Origin: Bacteroidota bacterium
GTDB lineage: Bacteria > Bacteroidota > Bacteroidia > Chitinophagales > Chitinophagaceae
DNA length: 64,000 bases
Assembly (NCBI GenBank): GCA_030706735.1
Contig: JAUZNZ010000016.1
Location: 46,229-110,228, forward strand
Direction: 5' to 3'
This document shows, one piece after another, positions 27,802 to 36,832 of this stretch. Made by a program: the position numbers and the translations under genes. The notes under the pieces are model-generated. The model was not told the origin of the DNA and made no database searches. It worked only from the letters and a program-made list of their open reading frames with translations. Each line of letters starts with the position of its first letter. Position 1 is the stretch's first letter.

Positions 27802-28941
27802 ATGGCTGCATTACGATTCGAATTACAGGCCTCCGGCCCGCATTCCGCTGCCAGGGCGGGCAGGATGATCACCGATCATGGCGAGATCCTCACGCCCGTC
27901 TTCATGCCCGTCGGTACGGTCGGGAGCGTAAAGGCCGTCACCGGGCAACAGTTGAAAGAGGACATTGGCGCGAGCATCATTTTGGGCAACACCTATCATC
28001 TCTATCTTCGCCCCGGGCTCGAAGTGCTGGAACAGGCGGGCGGCCTGCATCGCTTCTGTGGCTGGGACCGTCCGATCCTCACGGACAGTGGCGGCTACCA
28101 GGTTTTTTCCCTTTCCGGCACCCGTAAGATAACGGAAGAAGGGGTGCTGTTCCAATCCCATATCGATGGTTCCAGGCATTTGTTCAGCCCGGAAAAGGTC
28201 ATGGACATTCAGCGCATCATTGGAGCGGACATCATCATGGCATTCGACGAATGCACGCCCTATCCCTGCGAATATGGATATGCCCAACGTTCCATGGAGC
28301 TTACCCATCGCTGGCTCGACCGCTGCTTCGATCGCTTCGGCGCCACCCGGGACAAATACGGCTATACGCAGAACCTGTTCCCGATCGTGCAGGGCAGCAC
28401 CTTCCCCGATCTGCGCAAGCAATCCTGCGAATATGTCAGCTCAAAGGGGGCGGCAGGCCATGCGATCGGCGGATTGAGCGTCGGCGAGCCCGAACAGGAA
28501 CTGTATGATGTTTGCGAATCCTGCTGCAGCATGCTCCCGGCGGACCGTCCCCGGTACCTGATGGGCGTCGGCACGCCCTGGAATATCCTGGAGTGCATCG
28601 GCCGCGGCGTCGATATGTTCGACTGTGTCATGCCCACCCGAAACGGTCGCAATGCCATGCTCTTCACTTCCCGGGGGGTGATCAATATCGACAACAAGAA
28701 GTGGGCGAACGACTTCTCCCCGATCGACGAGGGGATCGGCTGCGCGCTGAGCCGGAATTACAGCAAGGCCTATCTGCGACACCTGGTCAAATCGAAGGAG
28801 ATCCTGGCCCTGACGATCGCCAGCGTGCATAACCTTGCTTTTTACCTGTACCTGGTCGGGGAGGCCCGAAAGCATATCATGGCCGGCGACTTTGAAGGCT
28901 GGAAGCGGGAACAGGTACCACTCCTTCAGACGAGGTTGTGA
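27802..28941 (+). CDS. tgt: queuine/preQ1 tRNA-guanine transglycosylase
   Basis: The 379-residue enzyme exchanges guanine 34 of tRNAs with GUN anticodons for preQ1. Catalytic and base-binding segments are intact: LTDSGGYQVFSLS (first Asp), MAFDECTPYP, GGLSVGEP, and FDCVMPTRNGRNAMLFTSRG with the nucleophilic Asp. The usual zinc site Cys-x-Cys-x2-Cys before the N-[YF]-S-[RK]-AYLRHL helix is reduced here to one cysteine (IGCALSRNYSKAYLRHL), while the His of ASVHNLAFY remains. It is followed by an LptF/LptG-type permease, a frequent pairing in Bacteroidota. Confidence 0.94.
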   Translation: MAALRFELQASGPHSAARAGRMITDHGEILTPVFMPVGTVGSVKAVTGQQLKEDIGASIILGNTYHLYLRPGLEVLEQAGGLHRFCGWDRPILTDSGGYQVFSLSGTRKITEEGVLFQSHIDGSRHLFSPEKVMDIQRIIGADIIMAFDECTPYPCEYGYAQRSMELTHRWLDRCFDRFGATRDKYGYTQNLFPIVQGSTFPDLRKQSCEYVSSKGAAGHAIGGLSVGEPEQELYDVCESCCSMLPADRPRYLMGVGTPWNILECIGRGVDMFDCVMPTRNGRNAMLFTSRGVINIDNKKWANDFSPIDEGIGCALSRNYSKAYLRHLVKSKEILALTIASVHNLAFYLYLVGEARKHIMAGDFEGWKREQVPLLQTRL

Positions 28942-29035
28942 CCGGACGGAGGGGCCGAACGCGACAATCTTAAAACGACCCTAATTTCTCCGATGAAGCT
29001 TGCCGCTTGCCCCTTGTGGCTTAAATTGCGGCCGG

Positions 29036-30130
29036 ATGCTGACAATACTCGACAGGTACATTCTCAGGAAATTCCTTGGCACGTTCGTATTTACCCTGCT
29101 GCTGATCACCGTGATCGCCGTGGTCATCGACACCAGCGAGAAAGCGGATGATTTTGTGCGGTCGGGGATGACCGCCTGGCAACTCGTCAGGAATTATTAT
29201 ATCGGCTTCGTTCCCTTCATCATGTCGATGATCTTTCCGCTGATGGTCTTCATCGCGGTCATTTACTTTTCATCGAAGATGGCGGGGCGCTCGGAATTCA
29301 TCGCCATCCTGGCAGGAGGCGTGCGCTATCAGCGGATGCTGCGCCCATATGTGATCGGATCGGTATTCCTGGCCCTGATCTTCTGGATGGCCAGCCAGTA
29401 CTGGGTGCCGCGCGCGAATGAGATCCGCACCAATTTCCAGGCGGTTTACGTGGATCGGAACAGCTCCTATACCTCCGATCCATACCGCAACACCAACTAC
29501 TATCTGCGCGTCGATCCGGTGACTTTCGTGGGGTTCAGGTATTATGATACGACGAATAAGACGGCCAACAGCTTTTTCCTGCAAAAGATCCGGGATAATA
29601 AGGTTTATTACAACCTGAGGGCCGAGACGATCCGGTGGGATGAGAAAAGGAGTGAGTGGCTTCTTTATAATGCCATCGAGCACAAATTCGACGGCCTCAA
29701 AGAGTCGGTGCGCAAGATCGACACGATGTCGATCAATCTCAATGTCAAGCCGCGGGAGTTGCGCCGTGACGATTATCTCAAAGACAAGCTCACCACGCCG
29801 GAGCTGAAACAATTCATCCGCATGGAGGAGATCCGGGGCTCGGAGGGCCTGAATACCTTCAAGGTCGAGTACTACCACCGGGACGCCACGCCCTTCTCGG
29901 TGATCATCATGACGCTGATCGGCGCCGTGGTGGCTTCCCGCAAGATCAGGGGCGGCAGCGGATTGCACCTGGCCTACGGGATCGTGACCGCGGCCATCTT
30001 TGTCGTCATGGACAAGTTCTCCGTGACCTTTTCCACCAAGGGAGATTTCCCCCCGATGCTGGCCGCCTGGCTGCCAAATATCATCTTCGGCGGCGTCGCC
30101 TGCTGGCTCTATGTGCGAACGCCCAAATAG
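29036..30130 (+). CDS. LptF/LptG-family lipopolysaccharide export permease
   Basis: A 364-residue YjgP/YjgQ-family membrane protein. LptF and LptG form the inner-membrane channel of the LPS transporter with the LptB ATPase. The N-terminus MLTILDRYILRKFLGTFVFTL is typical, three helices follow (to about 120), then a periplasmic jellyroll region and three C-terminal helices. I cannot decide between LptF and LptG. The ATG at 29036 is preferred to a TTG 36 bases upstream. It follows tgt by 94 bp. Confidence 0.9.
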   Translation: MLTILDRYILRKFLGTFVFTLLLITVIAVVIDTSEKADDFVRSGMTAWQLVRNYYIGFVPFIMSMIFPLMVFIAVIYFSSKMAGRSEFIAILAGGVRYQRMLRPYVIGSVFLALIFWMASQYWVPRANEIRTNFQAVYVDRNSSYTSDPYRNTNYYLRVDPVTFVGFRYYDTTNKTANSFFLQKIRDNKVYYNLRAETIRWDEKRSEWLLYNAIEHKFDGLKESVRKIDTMSINLNVKPRELRRDDYLKDKLTTPELKQFIRMEEIRGSEGLNTFKVEYYHRDATPFSVIIMTLIGAVVASRKIRGGSGLHLAYGIVTAAIFVVMDKFSVTFSTKGDFPPMLAAWLPNIIFGGVACWLYVRTPK

Positions 30131-30172
30131 CCGAAGGCCTAAATTAAAAAAGGGTAAATAGCATGGATTCGC

Positions 30173-30203
30173 TTGTTCTGCAACGATCCGTGAATTAACT
30201 TTA
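30173..30203 (+). promoter_or_regulatory. citrate synthase gene promoter
   Basis: TTG (30173-30175), 20 bp, then TAACTTTA (30196-30203), one mismatch to the -7 consensus TAnnTTTG. The start codon is 20 bp further on, giving a short leader. Confidence 0.55.
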
Positions 30204-30223
30204 TCGGATCAAATCGTACCGAC

Positions 30224-31549
30224 ATGGCAATCATAAAAGACAGGTTCAAGCTGAAAGCGGATGCAGTGGCCGGGGAGATCAAGGAGCTCCTCAAAGAACA
30301 TGGAACGAAGAAGATCGGAGAGGTCACGCTTGCCCAGATCTACCAGGGCATGCGCGGGATTACCGGCCTGGTGACCGAAACCTCCCTGCTTGATTCGCGG
30401 GAAGGCATCCGGTTCCGCGGTTATTCCATCCCTGAACTGCAGCAGAAATTACCCAAGGCCAATGGCGGTACGGAACCCTTGCCGGAAGGATTATTCCATC
30501 TGATGCTCCTCGGCGAACTGCCCACGGACGACGATGTCCACCAGATCACGGCCAACTGGCAGCGAAGAAGCCATGTGCCCAATCACGTGTTTGCGGCGAT
30601 CGAGGCCCTGCCTATCGCCACCCATCCCATGACCCAGTTTGTCGTGGCCATCATGGCCCTCCAGACAGAGAGCCAGTTCGCCAAGAATTACGGTGAGGGC
30701 ATGGCCAAGAAGGATTATTGGGAGGCCGTCTTCGACGATTCGATGGACCTGATCGCGAGACTGCCCCGCGTGGCCGCCTATATCTATCGCCGGAAATACA
30801 AGAAAGAGGACCATATCCATCCCAATGGCCTGCTCGATTGGGCGGGCAATTTTGCGCATATGCTGGGCTATGAGGACGAAACCTTCCGCGAACTGATGCG
30901 GCTGTATATGACCATCCATGCCGATCATGAGGGAGGTAACGTCAGCGCGCATACGACGCACCTGGTCGGGTCCGCCCTGAGCGATCCCTATCTTTGCCTG
31001 GCCGCAGGCATGAATGGATTGGCCGGGCCCCTCCATGGGCTGGCGAACCAGGAGGTCATCAAATGGATCCTGGAAATGCGTGAGGAATTGGGCGTGGAAT
31101 TGCCAAGCGGCGAACAGATCGACGCCTATGTGCGCAAGACGCTTAGTGAAGGCAAGGTGGTCCCGGGCTATGGCCATGCCGTATTACGCAAGACCGATCC
31201 CCGGTTCACCGCGCAGATGGAATTCGGCAAACAGCATATGCCCAACGATCCCCTCGTGCAGACCGTGTGGAATATCTATGAGACCGTTCCGCCCATTTTG
31301 CAGTCCCTGGGCAAGATCAAGAATCCCTGGCCCAATGTCGACGCGCATAGTGGCGCCCTGCTGGTACATTATGGCCTGGTCGAATATGAGTTCTATACCG
31401 TGTTGTTCGGCGTCAGCCGCGCACTGGGGGTACTGGCCAGTCTCTGCTGGGACCGGGCCTTGAACTTCCCCATCGAACGTCCCAAGTCGGTAACCACCGA
31501 GCTCGTGAAGCTTTGGCTCGACGGAAAGGACGAGATCTGGGGAGAATAG
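30224..31549 (+). CDS. gltA: citrate synthase, eukaryote-type
   Basis: The 441-residue enzyme condenses oxaloacetate and acetyl-CoA at the start of the TCA cycle. It resembles the mitochondrial-type citrate synthases seen in many Bacteroidota rather than the E. coli hexameric type. The active-site residues are visible in IHADHEGGNVSAHT (first His), GYGHAVLRKTDPRF (second His) and WPNVDAHSG (Asp). It is a single gene with its own promoter and is convergent with the FtsX permease, 16 bp apart. Confidence 0.95.
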   Translation: MAIIKDRFKLKADAVAGEIKELLKEHGTKKIGEVTLAQIYQGMRGITGLVTETSLLDSREGIRFRGYSIPELQQKLPKANGGTEPLPEGLFHLMLLGELPTDDDVHQITANWQRRSHVPNHVFAAIEALPIATHPMTQFVVAIMALQTESQFAKNYGEGMAKKDYWEAVFDDSMDLIARLPRVAAYIYRRKYKKEDHIHPNGLLDWAGNFAHMLGYEDETFRELMRLYMTIHADHEGGNVSAHTTHLVGSALSDPYLCLAAGMNGLAGPLHGLANQEVIKWILEMREELGVELPSGEQIDAYVRKTLSEGKVVPGYGHAVLRKTDPRFTAQMEFGKQHMPNDPLVQTVWNIYETVPPILQSLGKIKNPWPNVDAHSGALLVHYGLVEYEFYTVLFGVSRALGVLASLCWDRALNFPIERPKSVTTELVKLWLDGKDEIWGE

Positions 31550-31565
31550 GCCGGCGGCTTCGCGA

Positions 31566-34010
31566 TTATTCATTCCGCAGGCTCTCGACGGGATTGGCCA
31601 TGGCGGATCTCGCCGATTGTACGCTTACGGTGAGCAAGGCCACCAGCAACGCGATCGCGCCCGCGATGGCGAACATCCACCAGCTCAACGACACCCGGTA
31701 CGGACCGGCAAAATGTTCCAGCCATTTGCTCATGATCAGCGCAGATAGCGGCAGCGCGATCACCATGGCGACAGCCACCAGCCGGACAAAATCCCGCGAC
31801 AACAAGCGCGTGATCGACAACGACGAAGCCCCGAGTACTTTCCGGATCCCGATCTCCTTGCGGCGCTGTTCCGCCGAGAAGGAAGCCAGTCCGAACAGAC
31901 CCAGGCAGGCCACGATGATCGCGATCGCCGTAAAGTCCGCCACGATCCGCGCGCTCTGCTGCTCCTTTTCGTAGTTCTTCTGGAAATCGCGGTCGATGAA
32001 CGAATAGTCGAATGGGGTCGTCGGGTTCACTTTTTTCCACGCCTCCCCGATCTCCGACAAGGTCTGGCTGTAATGCCCGGGCTTCAGACTGGCGAGGAGG
32101 TAGGCGTACCTGGTGCCGAAGAAGCCCATCTTCGTGAACATATAGGGCTTGATGGTCTCCTGGAGGCCCTGGAAATTGAAGTCCTTCACCACGCCGATGA
32201 TCTCCATCGTATGCCGGGTTCCCTGCCATTCAAAATAATAATGTCTTCCCAACGCATGGGCCGGGTCATATCCCAGGCTTTTCACCGCCGTCTCGTTGAG
32301 GATCCCGGCAGTCGTGTCCGCATTGGGGTTTATGGACAATTCGCGGCCGTGCAGGAGAGTCAGCCCCAACGTCCGGAAATAATCCTGTTCGATCGTAGCT
32401 GTGTATATACTGATAAAATCCTTCATGGTCTTGCCTTCCGCATAGAACAACATGTCGTTGATATTCACGATCCCCGGATAGGTCGAACCGCAGGTGACGG
32501 ACCGGACTCCGGGAGTTTTTGCTATTTCGTCCCGTAGCGACGTATAGTTCAGGGCCACTTGTTTGCTTTGCATCGGCAGGACGATCTTTTGCTCCTTCGA
32601 AAAGCCCAGATCCTGGTCCTGGACCACGGACATCTGCCGCCAGCTCACGATCGCACCGAGGATGAGCCCGATGGAAATGCAGAATTGGAAGACGACCAGC
32701 ACTCTTCGGATAAGGGTCGCCGAAAAATAATTGCCGATGTAGCCCTTGAGCACGCGCACCGGTTGGAAAGCGGACAGATAAAAGGCGGGATAGAGACCGG
32801 CCAGCAGCCCCGTCACCATCGCCAGCCCGGCGATCCAGAAGATCAGCCCCGGCTGCCGGAGGGGTTGGAGATCCTTTCCGGTCAATTCATTAAAGGCCGG
32901 CAGGAACAATTTCGCCAGCAGCAAGGCGAGCCCGAGGGCGAGCAGCGACATCAGAAAGGATTCGCCGAGAAATTGCATCACCAGCATCCGCCGTTCCGCA
33001 CCCAGCACCTTGCGAACGCCTACCTCCCGGGCACGTTGCTCCGATCGGGCCGTGCTGAGGTTCATAAAGTTGATACACGCGATCACCAGGAGAAAGATGG
33101 CGATGGAGCCCAGGATATACAAGCTGCGGATATTGCCGTTCGGAGCGAGTTCGTCCCCGATGGCCGAATGCAGGTAGATCTGCGTCAGGGGTTGCAGGAA
33201 CAAGTCCACGGAAAGCCCGGTCGTCCGCAGCTTTTCTCCCGCGTGCTGTTGTTCCAGCCGGTTGATCTTTTTTTCCAGGGCCACCGGATCGGTGCCCGGC
33301 TGCAATTTCACATAGGTGTGAAAAATGCTCGTCATCACCCAGTCCGACAGTTGATCCACCCAGCCCCCGATATCCGAATTCTTCATCGACATGAGAAAGT
33401 GGGCGGGGATATGGGACTTGAGGTTCCCATCCCGGAATACGCCGCGTACCGTGTACACGAAATCGCCTTCGGGCAGACCGAGCGTGAGCGGTTGTCCGAT
33501 CGGATTGGCCGATCCGAAGAACCGGTCGGCCACGCTTTCGGAGATCACTACGCTATTCGGTAGATCGAGCGCCGTCCTGCTGTTCCCCCATTTCATATCG
33601 TACGTGAACACCTGGAAGAAACTGGAATCCACGTAATAGCCATTGGTCTCGAAAAATCGCTTGCCTTCCCCACTGCCGGCCGGGTGCCAGGTGATGAGCG
33701 TCTTGTCCATATTGGGCATTTTCAGCAAACGCGTCGCCACTTCCACCTCGGGGAGTTCCTGCTGCATGCTGGCAGCCACCGGTGCGGGCTGTGCCGCCCA
33801 GCCCTGACCGATGCCCGGGGCGCGCATCGCCACACGATAGATGCGGTCGGCGTCCCGATGGTATTGGTCATAGCTCTTTTCGTCGAGGATATACAGCATG
33901 ATCAGCATGCAGGTGGCGAGGCCGATGGCCAGGCCTGCAATATTGATCAGCGAGAAGGCTTTGTTTCGGGTGAGGACCCGGATGGCGACCTTGAGATAGT
34001 TCCTTAGCAT
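31566..34010 (-). CDS. FtsX/MacB-type ABC permease, orphan copy
   Basis: An approximately 814-residue permease with two fused halves. Each half has a MacB-type periplasmic core and an FtsX domain, giving eight predicted helices. The half-boundaries carry the family motif twice: ARSEQRAREVGVRKVLGAE and EQRRKEIGIRKVLGAS. It ends in ANPVESLRNE, the same type of tail as the five permeases at 39-51 kb. No ATPase gene is near it, so it may borrow one from elsewhere. The start at MLRNYLKVAIR is chosen over a TTG 51 bases upstream because it aligns with the paralogues. It lies 110 bp after metZ on the same strand. Confidence 0.9.
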   Translation of the reverse strand: MLRNYLKVAIRVLTRNKAFSLINIAGLAIGLATCMLIMLYILDEKSYDQYHRDADRIYRVAMRAPGIGQGWAAQPAPVAASMQQELPEVEVATRLLKMPNMDKTLITWHPAGSGEGKRFFETNGYYVDSSFFQVFTYDMKWGNSRTALDLPNSVVISESVADRFFGSANPIGQPLTLGLPEGDFVYTVRGVFRDGNLKSHIPAHFLMSMKNSDIGGWVDQLSDWVMTSIFHTYVKLQPGTDPVALEKKINRLEQQHAGEKLRTTGLSVDLFLQPLTQIYLHSAIGDELAPNGNIRSLYILGSIAIFLLVIACINFMNLSTARSEQRAREVGVRKVLGAERRMLVMQFLGESFLMSLLALGLALLLAKLFLPAFNELTGKDLQPLRQPGLIFWIAGLAMVTGLLAGLYPAFYLSAFQPVRVLKGYIGNYFSATLIRRVLVVFQFCISIGLILGAIVSWRQMSVVQDQDLGFSKEQKIVLPMQSKQVALNYTSLRDEIAKTPGVRSVTCGSTYPGIVNINDMLFYAEGKTMKDFISIYTATIEQDYFRTLGLTLLHGRELSINPNADTTAGILNETAVKSLGYDPAHALGRHYYFEWQGTRHTMEIIGVVKDFNFQGLQETIKPYMFTKMGFFGTRYAYLLASLKPGHYSQTLSEIGEAWKKVNPTTPFDYSFIDRDFQKNYEKEQQSARIVADFTAIAIIVACLGLFGLASFSAEQRRKEIGIRKVLGASSLSITRLLSRDFVRLVAVAMVIALPLSALIMSKWLEHFAGPYRVSLSWWMFAIAGAIALLVALLTVSVQSARSAMANPVESLRNE

Positions 34011-34069
34011 GGTTTGCAGCGAACCAATTGTATGCCTGTCCAGTATGTGATTATCTTCCAATTATTTAT

Positions 34070-34090
34070 GCCCGCCTGCCAGCGGGCAGG
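34070..34090. repeat. GC-rich inverted repeat between metZ and the permease gene
   Basis: CCTGCC/GGCAGG arms (34075-34080 and 34085-34090) overlap a second pair GCCCGC/GCGGGC (34070-34075 and 34082-34087), so two alternative hairpins can form. It lies 31-51 bp past the metZ stop. No T-run follows on the minus strand, so it is terminator-like rather than a classic terminator; it may equally be a dispersed intergenic repeat. Confidence 0.45.
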
Positions 34091-34120
34091 ATGTACGCAA
34101 ATGATACACCCTGTGTACGG

Positions 34121-35290
34121 TTAGCACTTGTCGAGGGTCTGCAGGATATCTCCGAGGATATCGTCCCGGTGCTCGAGCCCTACGGAGATGCGGATCAGTC
34201 CCGGCGTGATATGGACGGCCTGGCGCTCCTCTTCCGTGAGTTTGGCGTGGGTCGTGCTGGCCGGATGACTGGCGATGCTTCTCGTGTCGCCAAGATTGGC
34301 CGTCCGCGAAAGCATTTGCAGGTGATCGAGGAATTTTCTTCCCGCCGCCAGCCCGCCCCTGAGCTCGAAACACAGAATGCCTCCTCCGTTCTTCATCTGT
34401 CTGCGGGCGATATCGTGCTGCGGATGACTGGGCAGGAACGGGTATTTCAGTTTCGCGATCTTCGGATGTTCTTCAAGTGCTTGCGCGATATAGAGCGCAT
34501 TCGAAGCGTGCCGTTCCATACGCACGTCCAGGGTTTCCAGGCTCCTGCTGAGCACCCAGGCATTGAAGGGGGACAGGGAAGGCCCCGTGCTCCGGCAGAA
34601 AAGGTATATATCCCTGATCAGTTCCTTCTTTCCCACGACGATGCCGCCCAGGACGCGTCCTTGTCCATCGAGCCATTTTGTGGCCGAATGGATAACGAGG
34701 CCGGCGCCATATTGCATCGGGGTCTGGCAGACCGGCGTGGCAAAGCAATTGTCCACGTTGAAAATGAGATGATGCTTCTCCGCCAGCGCGCCCACCACCG
34801 CCAGATCGATGATGTCCAGTCCCGGATTGGTGGGCGTCTCGATGTAGATCATTTTGGTATTCGGCCGGATGGCCGCCTCCCATTGCCGTGGATCGGCGGC
34901 ATCGACATAGGTATAGTCGATGCCATACCTGGGCAGATATTTGGTGATGACCGTATGCGTGCTGCCGAAAATAGCATTGCAGGACAGGAGATGATCTCCC
35001 GCCTTCAGGTGGGCCATGAAGCTGGCGAATACGGCGCTCATGCCCGAAGCGGTGGCAAACCCCGCCTCGGCCCCTTCCAGCGCGCACATCCGGTCGATGA
35101 ATTCCTGTATGGTCGGATTGCTGAAGCGGCTATAAATATTGTCGTCCGTCTCATCAGCGAAGGCGGCCCGCATCTGTTCCGCGTCTTCGAAAGTGAAGCT
35201 GCTGGTGAGATGCAGAGGGGAAGAATGCTCTCTTTCCGCAGTTTGATCGGCCCTGATGCGGATGGCCCTGGTTATCGGATGCATGGACAT
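34121..35290 (-). CDS. metZ: O-succinyl/O-acetylhomoserine sulfhydrylase
   Basis: A 389-residue PLP enzyme of the Cys/Met metabolism family. The PLP lysine is Lys205 in HSATKWLDGQGRVLGG, with Asp180 for the pyridine nitrogen and ASGMSAV near 81-87 for the phosphate. The DGQGRVLGG sequence after the lysine is typical of MetZ. It makes homocysteine directly from an activated homoserine and sulfide. The nearby metX supplies O-acetylhomoserine, so that is the likely substrate here. It lies 21 bp after the OsmC gene on the same strand. Confidence 0.87.
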   Translation of the reverse strand: MSMHPITRAIRIRADQTAEREHSSPLHLTSSFTFEDAEQMRAAFADETDDNIYSRFSNPTIQEFIDRMCALEGAEAGFATASGMSAVFASFMAHLKAGDHLLSCNAIFGSTHTVITKYLPRYGIDYTYVDAADPRQWEAAIRPNTKMIYIETPTNPGLDIIDLAVVGALAEKHHLIFNVDNCFATPVCQTPMQYGAGLVIHSATKWLDGQGRVLGGIVVGKKELIRDIYLFCRSTGPSLSPFNAWVLSRSLETLDVRMERHASNALYIAQALEEHPKIAKLKYPFLPSHPQHDIARRQMKNGGGILCFELRGGLAAGRKFLDHLQMLSRTANLGDTRSIASHPASTTHAKLTEEERQAVHITPGLIRISVGLEHRDDILGDILQTLDKC

Positions 35291-35311
35291 GTTGCAGAAG
35301 ATTTAATTAGG

Positions 35312-35734
35312 CTACTCGATCAGGTTCAACTCCCAGGTGATATGGCAATGGGCCGCGCGCAGGGTCGCGGCAACCGAACAATATTTTTCCATCGATAGTT
35401 CACAGGCCTTCCTGGCTTTTTCCGGATCGATCCTGCCTCGCAGCTCGATCAGCACCCTGACGTCCGTCCAGAGCGATGGTTCCTTTCCTTTTTCCCGCTC
35501 CCCCTCGATGTGCATGCGGAACCCTTCGACGGGCTGCCGCTGCTTCTTCAGGATGGAGACGATATCGATGCCGCTGCATCCGCCAAGCCCCATAAGCAGC
35601 ATCTGCATGGGGCGGACGCCGAAATGGTCCCCGCCGGTCTCGGGGCTGGTGTCGATCCTGACCGTATGGCCGTCAGCATCTGTTGCCTCAAACCCGAAGT
35701 CGCCATGTACCCGTTCCAGCTCGATCCGGATCAT
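35312..35734 (-). CDS. OsmC-family protein
   Basis: A 140-residue OsmC/Ohr-fold protein. The two family cysteines are present, in GGCSGIDIV and in MEKYCSVAATL. Members reduce organic hydroperoxides or handle sulfur compounds; here the placement between metZ and metX suggests a link with sulfur metabolism, but this is inference. It is divergent from metX, 69 bp apart. Confidence 0.88.
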   Translation of the reverse strand: MIRIELERVHGDFGFEATDADGHTVRIDTSPETGGDHFGVRPMQMLLMGLGGCSGIDIVSILKKQRQPVEGFRMHIEGEREKGKEPSLWTDVRVLIELRGRIDPEKARKACELSMEKYCSVAATLRAAHCHITWELNLIE

Positions 35735-35748
35735 AATAAAGATTTTTG

Positions 35749-35756
35749 CAAAGGTA
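35749..35756 (-). promoter_or_regulatory. -7 box before the OsmC gene
   Basis: TACCTTTG on the minus strand, an exact TAnnTTTG match 15 bp before the start codon. No -33 TTTG at the proper distance. Confidence 0.35.
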
Positions 35757-35803
35757 ATTCACCTAAGCCCTTATTTTGCACCCTGAATAAGAGAATCTGG
35801 CCA

Positions 35804-36826
35804 ATGAACCATTTTTGTTATGACCAGCCTTTCGAACTGGAATGCGGAGAGGCCCTGCCCGGGATCACCATCGCCTATCATACCTACGGCGAATTGAATG
35901 CGGACAAGAGTAATGTAGTGTGGGTCTGCCATGCCCTCACGGCCAATTCCGACGTCGTGCACTGGTGGCCGGGATTGGTGGGCAGGCCATGGCTTATCAG
36001 CCCGGACAGGTATTTCATCGTTTGCGCCAATATTCTGGGTTCCTGCTATGGCACGACGGGGCCCCTGAGCAAGGATCCGGCAACGGGTCATCCCTATTTC
36101 AGCAACTTTCCCATGATCACGATCCGGGACATGGTCCATGCACATATCCTTCTCCGAAAGCATCTGGGCATCGGACGGATCCATCTCCTGATGGGCGGCA
36201 GCATGGGCGGCTACCAGGCCCTGGAATGGTGCGTCATGGAAAAAGACGCGATCGATCGTCTCTTCCTGATCGCCACCTCCCCCTCGGAAAGCGCCTGGGG
36301 CATTGCCGTACATACGACCCAGCGGTTAGCGATCGAGGCGGACCCCACCTGGCGCGATCCGTCCGCGGATGCGGGCAGCAAAGGGCTGCGGGCCGCGCGG
36401 GCCATCGGCATCCTGACCTATCGGAACTATGGCATCCTGGTGCAAAAACAGACGGATCCGGATACCGAAAAGACCGATCATTTCAAGGCCTCTTCCTATA
36501 TAAACTACCAGGGCGACAAACTCGTCAGCCGCTTTTCGGCCTATTCCTATTGGCTGCTCACCAAAGCGATGGACAGTCATCAGCTCGCCCGTGGACGCCA
36601 CAAACGACAGGAGGAGGTACTTGCCGGCATTTCACAGCCCACGCTGATCATCGGCATTGACAGCGATATCCTCTGTCCGCTGGAAGAACAGCGCCATATG
36701 CAGCGGCATCTGCCTCACTCGCAACTCGTGGAGATCGATTCAGCCTATGGCCACGACGGCTTCATGGTCGAGTCGGAAAAAATAGCCCGGCACCTGGGGC
36801 AATGGCTCGGGACCGAAGGCCGATAG
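35804..36826 (+). CDS. metX: homoserine O-acetyltransferase
   Basis: A 340-residue alpha/beta hydrolase that acetylates homoserine with acetyl-CoA, the first committed step to methionine. The nucleophile Ser133 lies in GGSMGGYQALEW, the Asp in IGIDSDILCP and the His in AYGHDGFMVE, the standard MetX triad. The ATG at 35804 gives the family N-terminus FELECGEALPGITIAYHTYG; the frame is open much further upstream but that part overlaps osmC on the other strand. Together with metZ it completes direct sulfhydrylation to homocysteine. Confidence 0.93.
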   Translation: MNHFCYDQPFELECGEALPGITIAYHTYGELNADKSNVVWVCHALTANSDVVHWWPGLVGRPWLISPDRYFIVCANILGSCYGTTGPLSKDPATGHPYFSNFPMITIRDMVHAHILLRKHLGIGRIHLLMGGSMGGYQALEWCVMEKDAIDRLFLIATSPSESAWGIAVHTTQRLAIEADPTWRDPSADAGSKGLRAARAIGILTYRNYGILVQKQTDPDTEKTDHFKASSYINYQGDKLVSRFSAYSYWLLTKAMDSHQLARGRHKRQEEVLAGISQPTLIIGIDSDILCPLEEQRHMQRHLPHSQLVEIDSAYGHDGFMVESEKIARHLGQWLGTEGR

Positions 36827-36832
36827 CGGCCT

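Noticed and set aside
32559..33563. 334-codon plus-strand frame opposite the orphan permease
   Set aside because: Antisense to a clear FtsX permease; translation rich in His, Gln, Arg and without domains.
34028..35398. 456-codon plus-strand frame opposite metZ
   Set aside because: Antisense to metZ, whose PLP motifs are intact; no recognisable motifs in the translation.
35735..35803. SAM-responsive riboswitch before metX
   Set aside because: The gap is only 69 bp and shows none of the conserved stems of known SAM riboswitches.
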